A stretch of 64,000 nt of DNA, from the NCBI RefSeq assembly GCF_016097555.1, contig NC_054706.1, forward strand, positions 31,368,194 to 31,432,193. Reading direction: 5' to 3'. The stretch comes from Gigantopelta aegis. Taxonomy: Eukaryota; Mollusca; Gastropoda; Neomphalida; Peltospiridae. Below, in pieces: positions 58,191-64,000 of this stretch; position 1 is the first letter of the stretch, and the number at the start of each line of letters is the position of its first letter. Under the pieces are notes generated by a model. That model was not told the DNA's origin. It did not search any database and saw only the letters and a program-made list of their open reading frames with translations. Made by a program: the position numbers and the translations under genes.

Positions 58191-61100
58191 CTGAATAATA
58201 AAGAAATATAATTGTTCTGATTTGTAGGCGTGGTTGGAGAAGAAGATAATTATTATAAAATATACTGAACAGCGAAAGATTGTTGAATATTAATACAGTT
58301 TCTTTAATTTATTTAAAATTACTGAGTGTGAATCTCTGAGTATCTAATCGCGTCTGTTAGATTATTAATATTTTGTTACCATTTTAGGCCTATTTTCACA
58401 GTCCATGTACAGATTTAATTTTATCGTGAAATATAAGAAGATTGAAATTTTCTTTTGTTGTTTAGTATATATTGATCTTATTCTCTCATTTGTTCTTTCA
58501 GATTTTTTTTCGTTTTTAATTCAATTGTTCACTGTTCTTGTTTCTGTTTTCATCTATTGACCCATGGTAATTCTACTCTCATTCATTAATTTATCCACAC
58601 ATCAGTGCATTAATTCACCCATTTGGATTCTGAACGACAAAACCGTTATCCGTGATCAAGACCGTATCTCTGCATAAGACAGAGTCAAAAAGATATTTTG
58701 GCAAATAGAGGCGGATTCCATTAATTTCAATCTAGTTCGTGTTTGATATCCAGTAGCAGATGTGTGTTTCGTGCTGGGGTGTCGTTAAACATTCATGCAT
58801 TCATTTACTCTTATCTAGTTCCTCGTCTAAATGAGGACAGCCACTTCCGGTGGTATCCTTTACTGGACAATACATCACATGACCGCCACAAAGAGGACTG
58901 CCACTCCTTGACTATTTTACAAAGTCAAAAGTAGCACAGGACAGACCTCATTGGAATACATACAGCTGATATGACGCGCACTCATGAATGTTTTTCAATG
59001 ATTGAAAGATCACCATTTATGGAATTAAGGTCTTAAAAATATATTAACTTCTGTTAACGTCTTATACAATGTTAATGGTTAAACAAATGAGAAACAACAA
59101 TTTCCACATTAAACCTGATAATAAAAGCTATTAAAACAAACACTCACTCATGCATCTACACTACATTCTAGACGCATGCACGCGCACGCGCGCACACACA
59201 CACACACAATACACACACAAATACAATACACGTGCACTCACAAACACGTTTCTTGGGGATTTTTGTGTGTGTGTTTGTTGTTGTTGTTTGTTTGTTTGTT
59301 TGTTTGTTGTTGCTTGTTTGGTGGGGTTTGTTTGGGGGTTTTTTGGGGGGGAGTTGGGGGTTTTTGTGGGGTGTTTTTTTTCGGGGGGAGTCCATGATAT
59401 ACAAAAGAACAAAAATATTTTAAATATTAATATATCCAATCAATAAGAAAACTAGAAACACTAACGCTGCGGAAATTTTCTTAGTCCACGTAGATTTATT
59501 CTTCAAGGCGAACGCATACGGTCTTATACTGAACACATCGCCCACAGCGGTGAGGTCACAGTCTCTGGAGGTCAGATACTTCACCACGGGCGAATCCGTG
59601 AAATACGCGAAATTGCCTTGAGCAAGTCTAACCATGGCGTCCTCGGTGCTGTTCATGAAGCCGGTGGCGTTGATGCTCTTCCAGATGTTGACGTACTTGT
59701 CCCCGAGCGGGTAGTCCCACACCGCCAGACTCTTGGCGTCGCCGTACACTCCCAGGGACATGTCCTTCCAGATGGTGTAGAAGTTATCCTCAATGGCGGC
59801 CATCCGCTTGAAGTAGTTCATGATGGAGGTTTCCTTGACGACGGAGAACCTGACGTCAGACTGCGAGGCGAGCTCGTTGAGGCTTGAGATGGACGCGCCC
59901 ATTCTGGAGACGGTGAGGAAAGCTGCCAGGTTGGCGGTGAACGTCGACATGATGACGATGGAGAAGAACCAGAACCCCGCCACGAGGATTCGAGCCGGGA
60001 TGCTGCGAGGAGGGTCTCCACCACCTGCAGGGAAGGCAAGACGATGACAACATAAACTGAAGGGGGAATGTAGTAGTCTGACTGTAAGTCAATACCTGTG
60101 TAAATCAAAGCCCTGTATTACGAAGCGATCCAGGGCCCTGTTCCACGAAGCGATCTTAGCGCTAAGATCACCTTAAGTGCATATGTTAGCTGTGCAGTTA
60201 CGGTGATCTTAAGGCTAAGATCGCTTCGTGGAGCGACAAAAAACATTATAATTTTCAAAATCGTATCTCTGTACAAAGCTGTCAAAATGAATATAACACA
60301 AACTAAACGACAAAATATTAGTTTTTTTATATGCAGTTATGTTACAGACAGAACAATACCTATCATTGCCTTTGAGAAAATAAATATAAGATCAAATGTT
60401 TCAAATCCACATCCACATCAAGAACAGTGTGCAAAATGTTTTAAAAAAAACAAAACAAGTCAAATATCTGGAAGTAATACAGTCTATAGAATCGGGATTT
60501 AATCCAGATGGAATCTTCAAACCTAATACTTGGAACATAATCAAAGTTAAACCTGAACCAATCTTTAGAAATACGTTTCCTTGCAAACTGGGCTACTTTC
60601 GTATAGGTTATTCATCACATAGCTATATTCAGTTCAACATATTTCTGGGAGACTACAGATTGCCCACACCCACCCCCAACGCCACCCCCGATAATTATGG
60701 ACCTGACATCTAAAAACATATCTTGACTTACCTGACATGGTTAGCGAACCCACGACATACCAGATGCTTTCCTTGAGGTCAAACGACTGACCTCGTTCAT
60801 AATCGTCGGCATCTTCCGACATGGGCGTAAACCTGTCAAACAGCAGCAGCAGAATGCTCGTCACGACGACGACGACGCCGAGACAGAGCCACGCTATGGG
60901 CGTGAAGACGTCGGCGAAGTAGAAGAGGCTGATGTCGCGGTTGGGCTTCTTCATCAAGATCTGGATGCCCGCGAAGTCGTAGTACGGAAGAGTGAAGTCG
61001 ACCACCTTTTCTCGCTCAGCCGTTACTGTGAGCGCTGCCACTATGATGTCAGCCTCCTGAATCAGTGGAAAGTTAAAGTTCTAGTTTGTTTTGTTTAACG

Positions 61101-63645
61101 ACACCACTAGAGCACAATCATTAATTTATCATCGACTACTGGATATCAACAATTTGGTAAGTCAGACATACAGTCTTCAGGAAGGAAATGGTTTATTTAA
61201 CGATACACTCAACACATTTTATTTACGGTTATATGGCGTCGGATATAGTCTTCAGAGAAAATCTGCTTGATTTTCCCGTTAGCAGCAAGGCATTTTTTAT
61301 ACGTACAATTACCTATAGGCAGTGCAGCGCATGCTGTGGCCTTTGAAATGCCAATTGTGGAGTACTGGTTGGGATGGGGTAAACCCAATGGGTGCGCCAA
61401 GTCTGCACCCACTAAATCATCAGTGACACCTTCCGAAGTTGCAAAAAACACGAAGAACAATTGTGGGTACCGAACTGCAAGGTATAGTGTTCTGGCAAAC
61501 AAACTATCATGTTAGAATGTGCATTTAAAAGGACATTCCCGAGTTTGCTGCATTGTAAGATGTTTTCGACTAATAAAATATTTCTACGAATTAAACTTAC
61601 ATAATAAATATATGTTCTTGTTTAGAATATCAGTGTCTGCATATTCAATGTGTTTCTGGTCGTTTTAATATTTGTAAGAAGCCCTAAATGGATTTTGTCT
61701 TCAAATAATTTTAGGAAATAAAATGAAATTTAACCTAGTACAAATATTAGAACGACCAGAAACACGTTTAATATACAGCCACTAAAATTTTATACAGAAA
61801 AATATATTTGATATGTAATTAATATCGTTAAAAAGTGTCTGTTAGTCGATAACATCTTAAAACGTGCAGCAAACTCAGGAATGTCCATTTAATTAGTTTT
61901 ATCCTGTCTGTGGGATGGTGTATATAAAATATCCCTTGCTACTAATGAAAAAAAAAATGTAACAGGTTTCCTGTCTAAGACTGTATGTCAAAATTACCAA
62001 ATGTTTGATATCCAATAGCCGATTATTAATAAATCAATGTGTTCTAGTGGTGTCGTTAAACAAAACAAACTTTAATTTTTTTTTAGTTTCAATGTATACG
62101 CCGTCACATTATTAACTGATGACGTCATCATATTCAGTGACGTCTTCATATCCAGTACATTACAAATATCACATTTTGTCAAAAATTGCTTCTGTGTTTC
62201 CACCAAGTTAGTTGTCTGGACACTATAGAAGCACGGGGGCGAGACGTAGCGCAGTGGTCGGTGTGGGATCGATCCCCGTCGGTGGGCCCATTGTGCTCTT
62301 TCTCGTTCCAGCCAGTGCACCACGACTGGTATATCAAAGGCCGTGGTATGTACCACCCTGTCTGTGGGATGGTGCAAATAAAAGATATCTTACTGCTACT
62401 CGAAAAGAGTAGCCCATGAAGTGGTGACATCGGGTGTCCTCTCTCAATATCTGTTTGGTACTTAACCATATGTCTGACGCCATATAACCGTAAATAAATG
62501 TGTTGAGTGCGTCGTGAAATAAAGCATTTCCTCCCTTCCTTCCTATAAAAGCACTGATCAGTACAGTCACACCAACGTTAAGATTAGCATTAAACTTACC
62601 CCTCTCAGTATGTTCCCAATACATCCATTCCATTGTCCGTCACTGCCGGCGTATCCGTAAAATTTCTCATCGCATTCTTTTACGGTGAATGTGAAACCGA
62701 TACTTTTGGCGATCTCTCGTATGGCGTCTATACTGTAACCATAGTAACTGAGTTGCCCTCCAGTAGTGTTTCGAAAAACAAATGGCGGCTCCTGCAAAAC
62801 AAATCGACACAAATATATTCATAGACAAGGCAGAAAAAAGAAATAAATGTTTTATATAACGACGCACTCAACACATTTTATTTACGATTATATGGCGTCA
62901 GACATATGGTTAAGGACCGTACGGATATTGAGAGAGGAAACCCGCTGTTGCCACTTCATGACCTACTCTTTTCGATTAACAGCAAGACCACGGGCTTTGA
63001 TATACCAGTCGTGGTGTACTGGCTGGAACAAGAAATAGCGCAATGGGGCCACTGACGGCGATATATCTCACACCCACCACGCATCGAGCGAGCGCTGTAC
63101 CACTGGGCTACGTCTCGCCCCCCCCCCCCCCCCCCCCCCAACAGAAGAATCAGAGGCACTCGTTTCGTGAGAGCTTTGTGAATAAGGTCTCAGATCTATT
63201 GCTAACGGGGATGTTTGGAACCATGGGGTCAATTGTATGTGAAACACCCTTTACTTCAGCTGCCAAAGATCCGCTCTACAAGTGCCCTCATAGTTTAACT
63301 ACCTCTCTAATTTGTTTCGGGCTACGGAATGAAAACATTACACGAGGATTGTCCTAAAATGTGAACTAACATATCTTCAAAGAAGGCTGTCTATAATTAG
63401 CATAGGGCGCAAACTCTTAATAGTGACGCTCAAGGAAGCTGTGTGTGTGGGGGGGGGGGGGGGGGTCTCTTTCTGAAGTTGCAGCTTCTTCCTTGTTTCC
63501 AGTTCATTTTCCACATCTTCTACTAAATAGGCCTGTTAACTGGATGACTTACGACAAGTGAAACCACTCTGAGGACTATTGCTGTCGAGTTGTCTGGGTA
63601 GAGACTGGAGTTCTTGTCTATCGTTTCACCATTCCAATGTCCAAC
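57920..63645 (-). CDS. Gene B: second ionotropic glutamate receptor, 3' half (5 exons)
   Basis: Five exons with consistent phases give S1 to TM4 of an iGluR; the amino-terminal domain lies beyond base 64000. Several S1/S2 features are NMDA-receptor-like: EPPFVF, QWNGCIGNIL, FTDSPVVKYL with CDL, and a pore followed by GGGDPPRS. The ligand Arg is in ALTVTAEREKVVDF and the ligand Asp in YFTDS. Gating motif is TFTANLAAFLTV. The Q/R/N position is Met, with Thr before it, rather than the Asn of NMDA subunits. Intron positions at the S1 end, pore and pre-TM4 match gene A; others differ, so the two genes are old paralogues. The 3' end is uncertain because TM4 is tandemly amplified. Confidence 0.9.
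59466..60024 (-). CDS. Gene B exon: TM3 and S2 in one exon
   Basis: Phase 1 entry after CCCTGCAG, phase 2 exit at GTTAGT. GGGDPPRSIPARI, TM3, the gating motif TFTANLAAFLTV, then a complete S2. VVKETSIMNYFKRM resembles the GluN1 segment, YFTDSPVVKYL carries the agonist Asp, and SRDCDLTAVGDVFSIRPY gives the disulfide Cys. Gene A splits this region into two exons. The open frame runs on past the donor, but splicing to ILKLQ restores the family motif. Confidence 0.95.
60131..60233. mobile_element. GGGCCC hairpin MITE in gene B intron
   Basis: CAGGGCCCTGTTCCACGAAG and CGCTTCGTGGAGCG ends; arms GATCTTAGCGCTAAGATC-like. It is preceded by a truncated arm of a second copy (GCCCTGTATTACGAAGCGATC without its last base, 60110-60130). 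Confidence 0.8.
60732..61056 (-). CDS. Gene B exon: S1 end, TM1 and pore loop
   Basis: Phase 0 entry after TGATTCAG, phase 1 exit at GTAAGT. EADIIVAALTVTAEREKVV holds the agonist-binding Arg, then ILMKKP, TM1 (IAWLCLGVVVVVTSILLLLF) and the pore helix ESIWYVVGSLTMSG. The residue aligned to the AMPA Q/R site is Met. The exon is homologous, with the same phases, to gene A exon 9. Confidence 0.95.
61085..61180 (-). mobile_element. SINE tail 2 fragment
   Basis: GTTTGTTTTGTTTAACGACA, ATCATCGACTACTGGATATC, truncated at the next SINE. Confidence 0.8.
61184..61402 (-). mobile_element. SINE, tail 1, head missing
   Basis: GGTTTATTTAACGATACACTC, ATATGGCGTCGGATATAG, body GTTAGCAGCAAGGCATTT to GGTAAACCCAATGGGTGC. 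Confidence 0.82.
61529..61888. mobile_element. TTAA-flanked MITE, family 2
   Basis: Ends AAGGACATTCCCGAGTTTGC and GCAAACTCAGGAATGTCCAT; TTAA at 61525-61528 and 61889-61892. Shares the ACGACCAGAAACAC core with 46439-46810. Confidence 0.82.
61903..62078 (+). mobile_element. SINE body plus tail 2, head missing
   Basis: ATCCTGTCTGTGGGATGGTG to GTGTCGTTAAACAAAACAAAC. Confidence 0.88.
62235..62542 (+). mobile_element. SINE, head X with tail 1, 12-bp target duplication
   Basis: GAGACGTAGCGCAGTGG head (box A side shortened), GGGATCGATCCCCG, body, tail TGCGTCGTGAAATAAAGC. Flanked by CTATAGAAGCAC / CTATAAAAGCAC (11 of 12). Insertion is in gene B's intron, about 60 bp from an exon. Confidence 0.93.
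62600..62791 (-). CDS. Gene B exon: S1 lobe
   Basis: Sixty-four codons, phase 0 both sides, acceptor TTTTGCAG and donor GTAAGT. EPPFVFRNTTGGQLSYYGYS continues as IDAIREIAKSIGFTFTV and ends QWNGCIGNILRG. These are the standard S1 strand, GFxIDLLxxLA helix and WNGMxGEL helix. CDEKFYGYAGSDG forms the loop where NMDA subunits also vary. Confidence 0.93.
62843..63139 (-). mobile_element. SINE, tail 1 with head X, plus poly(C)
   Basis: TTTATATAACGACGCACTCAA, GGTTAAGGACCGTACGG, CGATTAACAGCAAG, a body with a deletion, then GCGAGCGCTGTACCACTGGGC. A poly(C) run of about 22 (63118-63139) follows the head. Confidence 0.88.
63553..63645 (-). CDS. Gene B exon (first visible): entry into S1
   Basis: Thirty-one codons, phase 0 on both sides, acceptor ATTTCAG and donor GTAAGT. 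Reads VGHWNGETIDKNSSLYPD and ends AIVLRVVSLV, the VLRVVTL strand that precedes EPPFV in NMDA-like receptors. Its 5' edge and acceptor are copied at least six more times immediately upstream. Confidence 0.85.
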
Positions 63646-64000
63646 CTGAAATTGTAATGTAATATTATGATGGCATTATTGTGTCACCATCCCAGTGTCC
63701 AACCTGAAAGTGTCGTGCAATATTATGACGTCATTATTGTCACCATCCCAGTGTCCATCCTGAAAGTGTAATGTAATATTATGACGTCATTACTGTTTTA
63801 CCATCCTAGTGTCCAACCTGAAAGTGTCGTGTAATATTATAACGTCATTATTGTCACCATCCCAGTGTCCATCCTGAAAGTGTCATATAATATTATGACG
63901 TCATTACTCTTTCACCATCCCAGTGTCCAACCTGAAAGTGTCGTGTAATATTATAACGTAATTACTGTGTAACCATCCCAGTGTCCAACCTGAAAGTGTA
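63646..64000 (-). repeat. Minisatellite of the S1 exon acceptor (58/56-bp unit)
   Basis: Counting the real exon edge, accat recurs at 63628, 63686, 63742, 63800, 63856, 63914 and 63972: spacings 58, 56, 58, 56, 58, 58. On the coding strand each unit has an AT-rich run, ACTTTCAG, then GTTGGACACTGGGATGGT, so it repeats the acceptor plus the first six codons of the exon (VGHWDG; the true exon has VGHWNG). Alternation of two variants implies a 114-bp higher-order unit. It runs off the window. Confidence 0.92.

Noticed and set aside
59818-60108. Overlapping frames opposite and beside the gene B S2 exon
   Set aside because: Shadows of a GC-rich real exon; no domain and no splice support.

Overview
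The window looks like nuclear DNA of a mollusc, probably a gastropod. It is AT-rich, its genes have long introns with GT-AG borders, and it is full of tRNA-derived SINEs, short inverted-repeat transposons, microsatellites and very long poly(G)/poly(C) runs. The taxon is inferred from protein style and repeat style, not from a database match.

Two ionotropic glutamate receptor (iGluR) genes lie head to tail on the minus strand. Gene A (43766 down to 4130) can be read complete as 12 coding exons whose phases all agree. They give about 844 residues: signal peptide, amino-terminal domain, ligand-binding lobe S1, TM1, pore loop, TM3 with TYTANLAAF, S2, TM4 and a short basic tail. Gene B (from beyond base 64000 down to about 57.2-57.9 kb) shows its last five exons, covering S1 to TM4; its amino-terminal domain lies outside the window. 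Both keep the ligand-binding arginine and aspartate. Both have unusual residues at the pore Q/R/N position: Glu in A, Met in B (with Thr beside it).

The main oddity is that exon edges of these genes are amplified in tandem together with their splice sites. (1) The 3' edge of gene A exon 11 plus its donor is present three times, period 91 bp. (2) The TM4 segment of gene B plus a GTAAGT-type donor is present 12 times, period 76 bp, in two alternating variants. (3) The 5' edge of gene B's first visible exon plus its acceptor is present at least seven times, period 56/58 bp, running off the window end.

Region by region: 0-4 kb, a near-identical 258-bp direct repeat, a SINE, a 61-bp tandem repeat and a Mutator-like MITE sitting inside another SINE. 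4.1-20 kb, exons 12 to 4 of gene A with intronic SINEs and a 3.6-kb inverted-repeat transposon. 20-42 kb, the 22-kb intron 3 of gene A, holding SINEs, TTAA-flanked and poly(G)-rich inverted-repeat elements, a LINE 3' end and two inverted relics of an unidentified GC-rich gene. 42-43.8 kb, exons 3 to 1. 43.8-56 kb, intergenic DNA with microsatellites and MITEs. 56-64 kb, gene B. No rRNA, functional tRNA, CRISPR or operon structure was seen.
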